Source of the DNA: Symbiodinium kawagutii
Lineage: Eukaryota > Sar > Dinophyceae > Suessiales > Symbiodiniaceae
Reading direction: 5' to 3'
Assembly (NCBI GenBank): GCA_009767595.1
Contig: VSDK01022210.1
Coordinates: forward strand, 4,976-68,975
Length of the DNA: 64,000 nt
Shown: piece by piece, positions 32,045-44,434 of the stretch
How positions within the stretch are numbered: position 1 is the first letter of the stretch
How the letters are laid out: every line of letters starts with the position of its first letter
Program-made: the position numbers and the translations under genes
The notes under the pieces: model-generated
Seen by the model: the letters and a program-made list of their open reading frames with translations, nothing else
Database searches by the model: none
What the model was told of the DNA's origin: nothing

Positions 32045-32160
32045 TGCCTGTGGGTCAAAGTCCTGTACCCCTGGTTCCCCATCATTAACCAGGCTGTTTT
32101 CAAGCTTTCACCATCATATCCTCCATGAACGTTGGTTGATTCATATTGACCCACAGCCAA
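32045..32160. mobile_element. Inverted-repeat element, family B
   Basis: Starts GCCTGTGGGTCAAAG and ends TTGACCCACAGCC; core CCTGTACCCCTGGTTCCCC as in 19039-19153. Confidence 0.9.
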
Positions 32161-32588
32161 TTCAAGCTGTGGCTATCCTCGGATACAACACCCAGCACAC
32201 GGGCGATGATCCCGTGCGCTGTGAAAAGAATCTTTCATAATCATCCGCGTTTCCACTGCCAGCTTGGAATAAATCATGGTGCTTATAAACTATACCTATG
32301 GTGGTTGAACCACCCCTATGAAAACTATTAGTCAACCAACCCACCGTTTGGCCGCACACAACTGCCATTTGGATCCATTTGGTAACACCAGGGAGAAATG
32401 CTTGAAACCACCGTCCAAATGTCCATCATGTACTATTAATAAATCAACCACTTTGGAGTTCCTTATTGGAAGAAACCTCATGATAAATTTGTACACTCAA
32501 AATCATTTGCCAGAAGCACAAACGCAGGTGGAGGCACAGTCATGAGTCCATGGGCCCATGTGGAGATGTGTCACATGCGTATGTGGTA

Positions 32589-32760
32589 ATATGGTGGTTT
32601 CTCCCTACCCCTGATCTATTCTTTATTAACCATGTGCTACAACAATAAGCCCACCATTCTTTCTCTCTCGCAACCACCCAATTTTTGGGTACCCCTTCTA
32701 AACAAACACTCTCATCTGGGTGTTTCTCAAAATAGGGAAACCCAAAATCATCTAATTTAC
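32589..32760. mobile_element. Family A element remnants
   Basis: A left end (ATATGGTGGTTTCTCCCTAC) at 32590 and a second left end (GGGTGTTTCTCAAAATAGGG) at 32718 flank a scrambled core. This looks like two overlapping insertions. Confidence 0.55.
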
Positions 32761-32924
32761 TACCATCTACAATAATTTACCCTACTCTAAAAGACTACCA
32801 TATAATAGTTGTTTAGCCATTGTTGTTGGTGATTACCCCCTATGATTAACCATGATTAGCCACTATGATACCTAGTGAACCATCGAAAAATCCTACGGTT
32901 TCCCTAGAAAACCATTACCCAAAT

Positions 32925-33000
32925 GCTCCATGTATAGCATATTCACCTACATTTGGGTCATTTCATAGGTACATGTAGGTAAATATACCATACATGGAGC
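32925..33000. mobile_element. Inverted-repeat element, family D
   Basis: GCTCCATGTATAGCATATTC at the left pairs with ATATACCATACATGGAGC at the right; inside, CACCTACAT pairs with ATGTAGGT. Related to 37335-37420. Confidence 0.85.
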
Positions 33001-33009
33001 TAGTGGGTT

Positions 33010-33175
33010 CGGTGGTGCAACTTCGGGATCACGGCTGTGTGCGACACGAATCTTCGGTGGAAGCGCAACGCCACGGCTGGGCCCTGCCTTGAGGCCCTTG
33101 GCCACCCGAAAGTCCTTGGTGACCTGTCACGCCAGGAACGAACGTGAGACGTACAGCTTCGTTGCAAGGGTTACC
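33010..33175. CDS. GC-rich coding-like island, strand unresolved
   Basis: Minus: acceptor CCTGGCGTGACAG, then VTKDFRVAKGLKAGPSRGVA. Plus: a frame FGITAVCDTNLRWKRNATAG. Both have GC-rich third positions. A G-rich minisatellite block follows from 33180. Confidence 0.3.
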
Positions 33176-33179
33176 AGGG

Positions 33180-34275
33180 TTTAGTAGTGGTTGATAATGA
33201 TTAATGGTTAATGATGGTCAACAATGACTAATGGGCTAGTATGATTACCACAGACTAGTGGTTAATGATGGTTCACAGCGGTCAATGCTGGTTCATGATG
33301 GTCGATAATGATTAATGACGGCGGGTAACGTCCGAAATGGTCAACAACAAATGTAAAATCTTGAATTTTGTTCTCCATTATTCGCCATTACCGACCATCA
33401 ATAATCACTATTGACCACTATCAGCCAGGTTTGACACTCTTCATTCAACATGATTTAACAGTAGAGGGGTTGTGGTTGAGGATGGTTGGATGACACTGGT
33501 GACTGTTGATGATTGATAGTCGATCCTGTTGATCAATGATGGCTCATGTGCCTCACATTCATTGCTTTATGTTCTGAACCACCACCTGTTCATTCAAAAA
33601 AATGCAGCAATGCTACATCTTGTTTCTCCACAGTACTTCAGCTAGACTCAGCTGGCTAGCGATGTGTGGACGTATCAACGCTGGCTACGAGAGCGATACG
33701 TAGGCACGTCAACAAATGAACAATCAAACCAAATAGGACTAAGAACTGTCCTAAAGAGACCAAACATCATGAAACATACCCTTCAGAAAAATAACCAGTT
33801 GGAAATCACCAGTTTTAACCGGTAAACCAGCTTTCCACTCCCAGCCTAATTTAACGCAGAGTAATCCTTCTGCCCAACTTGGGATGTACCCTAGCTCGCC
33901 AAAAATATTGACAATATACATGCAATAATCGAATCTATGAAAAGGGGCTATTCAATGTTCATATAATAATGTGATATGATGTGCTACGTATGTATGACAA
34001 TGTCCAAAGCTCTTACCACTCCAATTAATCATAAAGCAATTATCAGTATCCACAAGCCATCAAAGCGGTAGCGATTAATCTACAATTCGAACTGCAAATC
34101 TGGACTTTGTGCACACCATTACCTTGGAAGCATGTCCAGAATGTTCCATTGCTATGACCAACGGCTACAGCCAAGATCGACGACCATGTGACCAATAGCA
34201 TCCAATAGCTGTGTCAACCTGCACATATAATCAATAACTATCAAGCATGCTGTTGCAGCCCGTCTCTCTCAGGGG
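33180..34275. other. Minisatellite, then featureless AT-rich sequence
   Basis: GGTTAATGATGG units to about 33350 and again near 33480-33560; the rest holds nothing I can name. Confidence 0.6.
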
Positions 34276-34383
34276 CTAAGCCAACACTGCGTGCGCCTGC
34301 AGTTTGTCATCCTCGTCGTAGATGTTCTTGACACCTGACAAGTTGAGCTGAACCAGCACAGCGTGACCAGCAGTACAACCCAT
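34276..34383 (-). CDS. Short frame with ATG and stop, exon candidate
   Basis: MGCTAGHAVL then VQLNLSGVKNIYDEDDKLQ and AHAVLA, TAG. An acceptor (GTGCTGGTTCAG) and a GC donor inside would give an internal exon LNLSGVKNIYDEDDKLQ in phase 0. Protein-like, unrecognised. Confidence 0.35.
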   Translation of the reverse strand: MGCTAGHAVLVQLNLSGVKNIYDEDDKLQAHAVLA

Positions 34384-34507
34384 GGGATCCAAACTCAATC
34401 GGCGGGGTAGCTGTGTGCAAATGCAACTGCACAGTAAAACCACGCATCAAAACTGTGAAGTCTCCCAGCCAGTTGCTGTTTTCTGAGTGAGGAGAACATG
34501 TTTTGGA

Positions 34508-34612
34508 ATATGGTGGTTTCTCAGGTCCCCCCCACATCATCCATTATTGGCGATGTATATTTATTGTAGTAAACCGACTAGTTTAGAGGTTCCGTACTTT
34601 GAGAAACCACCA
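34508..34612. mobile_element. Inverted-repeat element, family A
   Basis: ATATGGTGGTTTCTCAGGTC at the left, CTTTGAGAAACCACC at the right, core inverted relative to 10990-11095. Confidence 0.82.
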
Positions 34613-34653
34613 ACCAAACAAGAATGGAATCAATCATTGAAGCATAGGATAAC

Positions 34654-34746
34654 CCGTGCTTCAAGGTGTCCCCAGGGCGCCATCCGACAGTTTCCCGTTG
34701 AATGGACCCCGACTCCGTCCAAGTCGAGGGGAGGGTCGTCAGCAAA
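34654..34746 (-). CDS. Exon candidate
   Basis: A pyrimidine tract and acceptor CCCACCAG, then 31 codons FADDPPLDLDGVGVHSTGNC to HLEAR, donor GTTATC; phase 0 at both ends, third positions GC-rich. Unrecognised. Confidence 0.42.
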
Positions 34747-34989
34747 CTGGTGGGCATAGCCAAGGAGGTAGACAGCGAGCAAAGATCAGGTGGTGACCGG
34801 AAACATGGAATCACCACAATTAAACCATGATATTATGGTTGGGAATGGCTAATTGTGGTTAGAATTAGTGGGTTATTACTTGGAATTGTGGTTTCCTTTC
34901 ACGGAGCAGTGTAGTTTTCATCACACACACAATGACCATTCTCAATGATGAAGGCAGCAGGTGAGATGCATGACATCGCAGGGAACAGG

Positions 34990-35180
34990 TGAAAAGGTTG
35001 GTAGCTGTAATGCCCCGCTGCTTCGTTGGCAGCACTTGGAACAGAACCTACTGCAGCATCCCAGCCGTCAAAATCATCAATCGGGTCGTCATCTCAATCG
35101 CTTTCACAGCTTCAGAAGCCCAAGTCAATATTCAGTTTAAATTGGATCATTCAATCAATAGTTGATCATGGTTGTCCAAA
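34990..35180 (+). CDS. Coding-like island
   Basis: One plus-strand frame reads CFVGSTWNRTYCSIPAVKII then NRVVISIAFTASEAQVNIQ; another is Ser/Gln-rich. Borders unclear. Confidence 0.22.
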
Positions 35181-35760
35181 TGGCCAATTTTTGTTGGGCA
35201 ATCAATGATGAAAAATGGTTGACATATTGGAATGTGGTCAGCATTTTGCCCCTATCTTTGAGGATCAGTTCATGTTGTGAGACCCCCAGCGGGATATAAA
35301 TCACGAATTGTTACAGACACGTTGCAAGAGCGACATGCTGGGTGGTGTTTCGTGGTTTGGCACATTGCCAGCTCCGACACATTGGGGGTGCGTGCAGATG
35401 AGTAGGGAGAATATATAAATGAGTTTGGCTAGGATTTGAATCGATTTGACAGATTTGTATACACACCCAAGTAGAATGTGCAAATATGGAACTACAACGC
35501 CTGTGAACCATAATTCCTAACCAATTAACCGTTAGTGACCATTACAAACCACGGTTCATGATTAGTTGCCATTATTAACAACCATTACTTTTGATTCGTC
35601 TTTGTGCTTTGGAAGTTTGTCTTCCGTGCAGCGACAGTGATGGCTTCACCGAAGCCAAATGCATAGGATCTTCAATGGGCTAAGCCAGTCCCATTACAGA
35701 GTGAAGCCTACCACCTCCTCTAGAGTTCCCAGACAGAGTTCCCACACATCTTCGTGGCAC

Positions 35761-35880
35761 ATGGCCATGGGTCAATATTAATCAACCAACTAGATGGGGG
35801 ATAACCACCAACAAAAATAGGGAAAGCAATGGTTAATGATGGGCGAACAAGGGACCCAGGGCTTTGACCCACAGCCACGG
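35761..35880. mobile_element. Inverted-repeat element, family B (inverted orientation)
   Basis: Starts ATGGCCATGGGTCAATATTA and ends TTTGACCCACAGCCACGG; the reverse complement matches 19039-19153 and 32045-32160 throughout. Confidence 0.9.
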
Positions 35881-35982
35881 ATTTTCCTATCAATAATCAT
35901 CAAAATACTTTTGTTTTTTAAACTGTAAATCCAATGTATGTCTTATCATCTAATCCATCAACCCTGTCGAGCCCTATATCAG

Positions 35983-36097
35983 CATCAGCCCCTCATTCGG
36001 TCGCATCTTCAACAACCGGAACTCGCAGAATTGTGTTGTCACTGCATAGGCCACCTGTGCTGGTGTACATGCCCGTCCGCACCAGTGACGTGATCAG
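35983..36097 (+). CDS. Plus-strand exon candidate
   Basis: Acceptor CCCTATATCAG, then SAPHSVASSTTGTRRIVLSL and HRPPVLVYMPVRTSDVI, donor GTTTTT. Open throughout; not recognised. Confidence 0.35.
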
Positions 36098-36713
36098 GTT
36101 TTTATTCGGTTGCGCGCTTTTCTAAGTTCTGAGGATTTTTTGGGAGTTAGAGATTTGTGCCACTGTCAACGGCTGTATATTAGAAGGGTCTTTTGGCGTT
36201 ACCGACCTCTGATGTGAAGCAAAAGTCTTCCGTATTTTAAACTTTTGAAATCGGACACGAACATACTGTAATAATGTTAGACAATTTTGTGGAACGAACA
36301 AACTTTGTGTAACCTAGACATGCGAGAAGCCAGGTTGAGGACATTGCCCCAGAATCCTGAGAAATTAAAATATGGCTTCTTTTTTACGAAAAGGAAACTC
36401 TGTCTACAAGTACAGTAGTCCTGAGACCCCCTACTGCCTTAGGAGTCTAGAAAATAAGCCAAACATTGTGACGGTAAGGTAATCAATCTACATGTACCAT
36501 TCGCACTTATCAACCAAAGAAATGCATTGCAATTCACTATGCATCAATAAGTGTCCATTCATAGTTATTTATTGATACATAATAATGATATAACAATAGA
36601 TTGATGAAAATCACAATTCATAGTTACCTATTAATTATAGTAATATTTTACCTATTAATGATTCATAGTTATTTGGTAGTTACCTCAGTCGTTTTTCAAA
36701 TCTATCAAACTAG
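36098..36713. other. AT-rich spacer
   Basis: AT-rich unique sequence with ATAGTTA repeats near 36560-36680; nothing else recognised. Confidence 0.5.
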
Positions 36714-36759
36714 CCGCCGATCCCTTTGTGACCAACCTGCGGACCAACACAACCTGTCG
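36714..36759 (+). CDS. Plus-strand micro-exon candidate (46 nt)
   Basis: Acceptor ATCAAACTAG, then ADPFVTNLRTNTTC between two partial codons, donor GTATAC. Third positions are GC-rich in an AT-rich setting. Unrecognised. Confidence 0.35.
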
Positions 36760-36976
36760 GTATACCGGACGACCATTTTTCTAAGAATGCCATGGCTAAA
36801 CGGAGGGATGCCCTCCTATGAAGAAAACAAGTGACAACAAATCCATGATTGACAGTTGTGATCTGTGATCTCACCATTGTGAACCATTATGACCATTAAC
36901 CACCATCATAATTGTTATACAGGCTATTTCATTATTGACTATTGGGAACTGTCGTCAGCCTTTAAAACCCTTCTAC

Positions 36977-37085
36977 CCATTGCAAGCAAGCCAGTCCCTG
37001 GAACTCTGGCACAAATCACCCACGGCGGACAATTAATGTTCGCAGCAGCGTGGACGCAGCGATCGGTTGGTGAAGCGACGGCTTG
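36977..37085 (-). CDS. Exon candidate with strong acceptor
   Basis: Acceptor CTTTTGTTTCCCCAG, 36 codons QAVASPTDRCVHAAANINCP to GTGLLAM plus one base, donor GTAGAA. The plus strand is also open here, but its splice sites are weaker. Confidence 0.38.
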
Positions 37086-37230
37086 CTGGGGAAACAAAAG
37101 CTGCACATGATGGCTCTCCTCCAAAGATATAATGCTTAATGAACCGGTGATAGCCAACAATGACAACAAGCATTAAAGGCCTTAATATTGGCTAAAACTG
37201 ATTGATGATAGGGAATCATATCCAACAACT

Positions 37231-37420
37231 ATATGGTGGTTTCTTAAGCCATTGTGGACCCAAAAGCTATGGATCACTATCATTGGTTAATATAGAAGGA
37301 TAACTGCGGAGCCCCTTCTGAGAAACACTTATATGCTCCATACATAGAATATTTATATACACCTACAAAACGAGGTCATCTTCTGGGTAAATGAGTTGGT
37401 AAATATGCCATACATGGAAC
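37231..37420. mobile_element. Family A element directly followed by a family D element
   Basis: 37231-37334 is family A (ATATGGTGGTTTCTTAAGCC ... CTGAGAAACACTTATA). 37335-37420 is family D (GCTCCATACATAGAATATTT ... AATATGCCATACATGGA). They abut with no spacer. Confidence 0.8.
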
Positions 37421-40400
37421 ATCTGGGCACTGCCAGTTGCAAACTGTTTGTTTTTGATTTTCGTAAATTACTAGAACAGCACCAAAAGGCACCCATATCT
37501 CAACTGCGGCTGGGAACAAACATGTACTTGCATGTGTTGGACAGAATTACGGCGGGCTAAAATGATGGCTAAACTAATGTAAATGTGGAGGCCAGCCATG
37601 TTTATGGTCTATTTGTCTTCAGTTCAAAAAATGGATCGCCAGATCTCTGTCAGTACGAGTTCAAGGACCATGCAAAACCACACATGGTGAGCCGTTAGTG
37701 CTGCACAAGCACCAGCAATGGTAGGAAAAGCCCCTCTATCTACGCGAGGCCGTAAGGTTGTTTCTGGAGCTGTTCATGATGAGCACCGGAAGTGGCATAC
37801 CCTCGTGGCCAAATCTATTGCTAGTTGCGAACTTTGCAAATGATGCTTAGGTGATCATTAGCCCTAAGGTTGACAAAGTGCTGCATGTCTTAGATCAGAT
37901 TTCCAAAACATTTGAACGGATGTATGCAAATTGTTGGAGGATATTCACTGTGGATCATAGTGTGAGGGTAGTGGCGACACCGTCCCCAACAAATCCCGTT
38001 GTTCTTTTGCAAGGTCATCGTTGGGTTGTCAGGAACTTTGGCCTCCTTCTGGAATGCTGGCTGGTTGTGTGCTTTACGCAATGGGCGGCCATTTATGGCC
38101 CCCACGGATCAAGAACCCTTCATTTAAAAACAGATCATATGGGACCTTGATCGTGCCACAGCCAATTGCCCATAGGCCCATAGGTTGCCTACTGATGCCG
38201 CAGGTTGGTCATGAAGCTGGCCATCGGTTCTTTGGCCACGCGGGGCACCAGATTGGAATCATAAAAATGTCTGAGCAAAGAAATGAAGGCCACAGTGGTA
38301 AAAGAAAATCCGTTACGTTACAAGTTGTGATGCATGCACAATTTTGGTAAACATACGTGTAAATCTACGAATCAAAGTGGGTATATCTAAATCAAAATCA
38401 AAAAATATATATAGGTTTGTGTGCGTGCGCCTGTCCTGGTCTGCAAATACATTTACATATGTGTGCAAATACAGGTTTATTTCAGCTGTTTGTTTCTGCT
38501 GTTTTCCTTCAGTCATATCACTGCAAGAATGATATAGTGCACCAATTCGGGAGTTGCTATTTTTGAGTCGTATTCCCATCATTATAGCAAAGCCGATGCT
38601 AAAAAGTGGTGTGGTGAGCCTTAGCCTTTGCATAAAACTTGTGGGTTAACAAATGGATGGATACTTCCTGTTGAAAGCTACATCTGATTATATAGCCAAC
38701 TAGTCATACTCTCAAAAGAAAATGTTCAAAGTTTACTTTGTTATAAACAAGCACTCGCCTCCTTTATTAATTCAAAAATCGCATGTATACCGTATACCTC
38801 ACCTCCACCCTTCTGAACACTGCATCCTTTCCTTCTCGCGGACCTCAATTCTGAGGAGCGGAAGGGCCGAAGCACGGCATTTCCAGCGGCGAGCGGTTTC
38901 CAGCTGCGGTGGATGGTAGCGATGGTAATCCACCAGCAGGTCGATGCTGATTCATTTCCGAGGCTGGAAACGGTCCGCATTGAAACCCGAAAAAATGAGC
39001 CACTTTGGCACTCAAATCGGAAAGATAAGATCACCAACTGGAGGGAGGGCAGTATTGATAGAAATAAACAGAGAGGACTGGAGTGTATAACAAACAAGTG
39101 AGTGTATAACGAATGAGATTCATGGTGGCGCACAATATAAGCCAAAAGTTGTGGCTTATTGTTCCCTTGATCACTCATGTGATCATCTGAAATGGCACCA
39201 GTGCGATCCAAATGAGTTTGATTGTCTCACAATGCCGAACAAAGATAAGTGGCAAAAAAATGAAATGAAAAACAGACAAAAAGTTAGCTGATCAATTGCA
39301 TCGAATATAGTCACCAATATCCATTAGGAAAACTAATAGTGTGGCCCCTGGATACTTACTGCCTCTTATCAACCACTAACAATAGTTGCGCATGAATCAC
39401 AAACAATGGACGCGTCACTCACCATCATTGACCGTCATTGCCCATCACCTGCTCTGGCAATCATTCACCAGTCTTAACCATCATCAATCCATATTGGCTA
39501 ACCATCATTGACCATCACTTGTAACCATCCAATATTCTAACAAAAGCTACAATCATCAGTCAACCGTTCAAAACCAAGCACACATCCCAATCGTGAGTTG
39601 GGGGTCAGAGCGGTTTGTGCTTTCATCAGCTGACAATCGTGGGAAAGCCACTAACATCAACCAACAACCAACTCATCCAACATCAACCAACATCAACCAA
39701 CTATCCAATCAATACGCAAACATCCCCACGCAGAAGAGTGCTTTGTTCCTTTCGTGGACGTTTTGTAAGGGTACCGGGATTCCATCTATGCCCATCAAGC
39801 AGCTGCTGAACATCAATAATTTTCAAGCAACAGAGCCATCAAACAGTCTTTGCCGATAGGGCATCATGCAGGATCCTATTATGGTGGATGCAGTGACTTA
39901 CCGTCATTGAGCTAGCCAATTTTCAACCATGTTGAAGATGACAACGCTGAAACAAATACATGTTTGACTGCTACTCAACAGATCGCGCAGCTCGTAAGAG
40001 TTTAATCAGGAGCCCATGACGGATAGATGACATCTCCATAACCTCTGCGTAAGGCTTAAAGTCAGCATGATTGCCAAACAAGCGCTATCATGAAACAGTC
40101 TCTCAAAGTACCAGAATGGGATCATTTATCACCTAGATGTGGTGATCTGAGATTATGGAGATCAACCACAGCCGAAGGGTTCTCTGATTCTCAGGCAAAC
40201 ACGCACAGAAACACAAGTCCACTCTTGGCAAAATCTATGGAGATGGCCCACCAAAACAATGATCACAACACAGAACAACCACCTAGTAGTTGTTTAACCA
40301 TTTTTTTGCCCTCGCCGTCAAACAAGTGCAGCTAAGCTACAGGCGAGAAATAGACCAAACTTACATGACAACCATTGTTGTTGGTTATTTTTACAAAATT

Positions 40401-40498
40401 ATTGACCAGTGGCCAGTGGTTATTATCCAAAAATGCCACCAAATAACTGGATCTACACTGCCTCCTGTTGAGCTGGTCCTGTAGATTTTCAGCACTGC
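37421..40498. other. Region with no convincing gene
   Basis: Open frames near 37851-38350, 38741-39211 and 39593-39859 lack good splice sites or codon bias. 39420-39740 is a C-rich TTAACCATCA/CAACCAACATC block. Confidence 0.5.
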
Positions 40499-40588
40499 TC
40501 AGCTCAGCAGCGGAACCAGCGCGGTAACCGCCGCAGCAAAGCGCACTGCCGGCGCAGGAACCGCGTTCACCTTGGAGGGAAGAGCCAT
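40499..40588 (-). CDS. Short Ala/Val-rich frame with ATG, possible first exon
   Basis: MALPSKVNAVPAPAVRFAAA then VTALVPLLS, TGA. Third positions are almost all G or C. The hydrophobic, Ala-rich N-terminus resembles a targeting or signal sequence. Internal GT sites (GTTACC, GTTCCG) could be donors. Confidence 0.35.
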   Translation of the reverse strand: MALPSKVNAVPAPAVRFAAAVTALVPLLS

Positions 40589-40619
40589 GGCCAATGGTAG
40601 GAGAAAACTCGCGGAAGTT

Positions 40620-41000
40620 TGGTTAATTTAACAATGCCTTACAGTGAAAACTGGTTGTTATGCTAATAATTCAAATATGTCGAATAATCTAAGAACATCT
40701 TTAACAACCTTTTTGATCTAATAATTCATCCAACAATGTCTGTTCAATAATGAAAACTCACGACTAGCTAATAAGATCATACAATGTCAGTTTAATAATG
40801 ATCAATTCATGGCTGATAATGCTTGATAATGGTTGACCAAAGGTTGGTAGTGGTGATTTTTTTGTTGACAATGGTGAATTGATGGTGGTCAATTCGTTGG
40901 CTGACAGTGGTGAACCAATGGTTGATAGTGGTATACAAAGTGGGTAGTGGCTCATGATTTACATTCATACTTCATTGATGGCTAATGTTTGGGTAATCAA
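40620..41000. repeat. G-rich minisatellite block on plus
   Basis: GGTTGACAATGGTGAATTGATGG-type units. Further sequence to about 41460 holds scattered units and no gene. Confidence 0.7.
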
Positions 41001-41468
41001 TCAGCTAATGATTGATTCATGACGCATTTTGTGGATGATGGCTGGCCACCATGCCGTGGTTCATACTGCTTCGCTCTAGTTATTTTGATGCTTGCTTAGC
41101 AATGATGGTGCAATCAATAATGGTTAGTAATCTCGTTTATGTAGTTGTCAAGATTGGGTGGTGCCTCATGATGAATGATGGAAAATTATGGTATATAGAT
41201 AAAGGGTTGATTTTTAATTACTTATGACCAATAGGTTGATTAATACTGGCTGACCAGGGTATCGGCTGACTGTATAGATCATATGTTCAGCAACGCCATG
41301 TCAAATGTCTGATTGAACATCATAAGACACCAAATTGACCACAATTCATCAGGCAATGGGCAATGATTAATTAAGGTTGATCAAAACCAGTTGGTGATCT
41401 CGAACAGCCTCTCAAAGCATATTTTGCACATATTCGAAACATGTTCGTGCTGCAACGATGGTTGTGGT

Positions 41469-41518
41469 CAACAACAACAACAACAACGACGACGACGACG
41501 ACGATGATGATGATGAGG
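41469..41518. repeat. Compound CAA/CGA/TGA trinucleotide repeat
   Basis: CAACAACAACAACAACAA changes to CGACGACGACGACGA and then to TGATGATGATGA, each block one base step from the last. A (TA)n follows at 41671-41688. Confidence 0.95.
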
Positions 41519-42015
41519 ATAACGTTGCGGACCAGCTTGGTGCACCACTGATGATCCGTTTTACAAGCGTTACCAACCACCACTGTGTAACCATGATTAT
41601 TTCAATAACCACCATGCACGTTTGATAAATTAATGGCTGCAGCCAATCATGACCAAACATCATATATGAATATATATATATATATATTGTCGTCATCGTT
41701 GCAATGTAGCGTTGGTCAGTGACCATCATAATTGTTGAGAAATGATCAGCAATGAATGGTCGACAATGTTCATCTGTGCGACGATTAACCCCAAGACATG
41801 ACATGATCAACAACAAATGCCTAATGCTGACCAATCAGCCATTAACGCATTATCATGCACTTGTAATCTATCATTTTAACCAAAGACATGCCAAATACTG
41901 AACTCAGTAATCAATAGTAAGGGCATGTCATATTCACCACATACAAATACACCATGACATCGTGACAACCAAAAACCAGCTGGTGGATTGAACAGTGAGT
42001 AATGAGATCAACCAC

Positions 42016-42095
42016 TCATCATGGCGCCGATGCCACGCCACTGGGAGGTCCTCCACCACTGAGACACCTCAAACAGCAGGCTCTTGCTGAGGTAA
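42016..42095 (-). CDS. Exon candidate
   Basis: After GGTTACCTCAG the frame reads KSLLFEVSQWWRTSQWRGIG then AMMS, with GC-rich third positions. A short plus-strand frame MAPMPRHWE before GTCCTC competes. Confidence 0.27.
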
Positions 42096-42600
42096 CCGAC
42101 CGATAATCAATGGCAGTTGGTTACCAGTTGATGTTGGTGGTTTTGATTTGCTTGTTTGTTTCCCTTCGTGATTTGATGTCAATTTGGCAACCCACGTGCC
42201 AAACTTGTGTCATTTTGTCAAATGTTGCAGGGAAAAGCTGGTTTGAACAAAGTGCTGGTCTGAAACATCACTGTTCGGTACATCTGTGGGCTTTTTGTTC
42301 AGAAATCAACGAGGTTTTGAATCACCAGCTCCCCAAACGGTATCATCAACCGCCTCCAAATCGCGGCTGCCCAAGATCCGCAATTATCACGGCTGTGTCC
42401 ACATGCAATTCCATGGGCCATTGGTGAAGCCCCATTGGCCAACATCGCGGATGCCACAAAAGTGGGCTGAACACATAATGGTACGTACCCACCCAGGCCC
42501 ACACGGGTGGTTTAGCAGTCACTGCATGACAAAGTCACCATGGGTTCATCATCCGAAGGAAGTCAACCCAACACAGGGACCCAAGTAGCACGGAACCCAC

Positions 42601-42684
42601 CTGTTGTGCTGACGAGCTTCTAATGACCTCCTGATTGTAGTGTCCATTTCCAGCGACAACATCCATCTGGGCGTCCAACATTTC
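42601..42684 (-). CDS. Exon candidate with strong splice sites
   Basis: Acceptor CCTTCGCTCAG, 28 codons EMLDAQMDVVAGNGHYNQEV then IRSSSAQQ, donor GTGGGT; phase 0 at both ends. Clearly protein-like; unrecognised, and it does not connect in phase to the neighbours I found. Confidence 0.5.
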
Positions 42685-42731
42685 CTGAGCGAAGGGCAGG
42701 TGACACCCTGGGTATGGTAGCCTAATGGTCA

Positions 42732-44286
42732 ACTGGATTCTTCGTGTGGCGCATGCATTCGTGTGGCCAAGTTTCTACACCCCACAGGCCTGCAGTGTAA
42801 CCCTAGTGTCATTCCATACGTAGGTGCACCTTTGCACCTCCAAACAAGCTGAAGTACAGCTGCGTGTCATCCAACTAAAAGGTTGCTGATGTCCAAAACC
42901 TGGTTGTCGTGAGCTTCGGTCCACCCCTTTCCCACTTTTTCAATGCTGATCCCGCACAGGCCAAGGATCTTTCCGGACCCCTCTAGTTTTTAAGCAATAA
43001 AACCTTTTGCTTCACTTTCGCGCATTTTTGGGTCCGTGTTTATAGAGCATGTTATCAAACACGGCAACAAAGAAGGCCGAAAAATGGGGTAACTTTTTTT
43101 TCTGCAAGACTTTGCTTGAGCTGTTGCAAATCTGTTACCTTTTTGCTACCCCAACCCCCCTTTCTAATCACCATGAAGTAGAAGTTAGTACAAGTTGATG
43201 CAACTGAACGCCAGCAACCTCTTGTTATACATTCCTGACTGCGATCAGTACTCCTTCCCAAGCACTGAAAGCAATGTCTAACGGCTATCTCTGCGGCCCG
43301 CAAGCTTTACTGTTGCAAATCGGCCAGGTAGACCTTTATCAAAATTCCTGCTGGTTTTTTGACGTGACTCTAAGGGATCAAGGAGTGCCAAGAGTACTGA
43401 AGCAACCGGCAAATGATACCAAATCACAGCAGCTAGGGCCTCAATAAGAAATGTTAGACGGGAGAATCCTCGCAACTGTTGCTGTCGCTGCAAAGAATGA
43501 ATCCAATCATGACCAGGATCAAGTAGTTCTAAAAACAGGGGCCAACACCTTCCTCTCCAAAGATGAAACAAAACACAGCTGGCACAGAAGCTTGGGTTGT
43601 TCAAGGGTACCGTCTTCACAGTCTTCCCCACTGTTACATCAAAATTGGCTTGTCTTGGTTTCAAGGCGGGCGGGAGTAATAAGTCGGTTAGCCATCGGAC
43701 GCGAGTGATATCCACCATAACTGTTTTTTTTACGGTAGTTGTGTTCACCAACTTGTGACTTCTTAGGGGCCCAGTGATTATAGCTTTGGAAAATCTGACT
43801 CCAACAGCCCACTGGCTATTCCAATGTGCCGAAGCGTGGCCACCCTGCCCAAGGCTCGTTAAACTGCACCATGGTCATTTCTGCCAGCCGATTTTCCTGG
43901 AGCACCGCTGTGTGCTGAGCCAGGCAGGGCGCGCTTCGACCCCAGGGCTAGGGCTGGCCCTGCCTTTAGCAGCTGACAGATGTAGATGTGAGAGGGCAAG
44001 TGGGGATAAAAGATTACCCTTGGGACCAAACATAAAAGGTGTGAAGCATCCCAAAAAATATGGACTATATAGCATGTTATACTGCTATACCCTAAGAAGG
44101 AAGGTTTTGGGTGCCAAGTGCCAATGGCAATTCGACTGCGCAAATGGTTCAAGGTTGTATTGGGACGAGCCCAGGTAAGTACCATAGTTAACTATTCACT
44201 AGGTACAGCCAGCTGTGTAACCTACCTACTTCATTACTTCGGTTCACGAACCTGTTTGAAGTGAGCATTCAAACTATTTTTGGTAA
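42732..44286. other. Region with only weak open frames
   Basis: The 157-codon minus frame at 43278-43751 lacks an ATG at its start and codon bias; 43850-44000 is a GC-rich island open on both strands. No supported gene. Confidence 0.4.
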
Positions 44287-44287
44287 G

Positions 44288-44339
<52 letters not shown>

Positions 44340-44434
44340 AATCGATATCACAGTTGATACGATTATGATGATGATGATGATGCTGCTGCTGATGATGATG
44401 ATGATGATTATGATGATGATGTTATTATGATGAT
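44288..44434. repeat. (GAT)n microsatellite
   Basis: Long GAT/ATG runs with one interruption near 44340-44365 and a CTG insert. Confidence 0.96.

Noticed and set aside
43278-43751. 157-codon minus-strand frame
   Set aside because: Begins with a non-ATG codon, shows no third-position bias, and a frame of this length is expected by chance in 64 kb.
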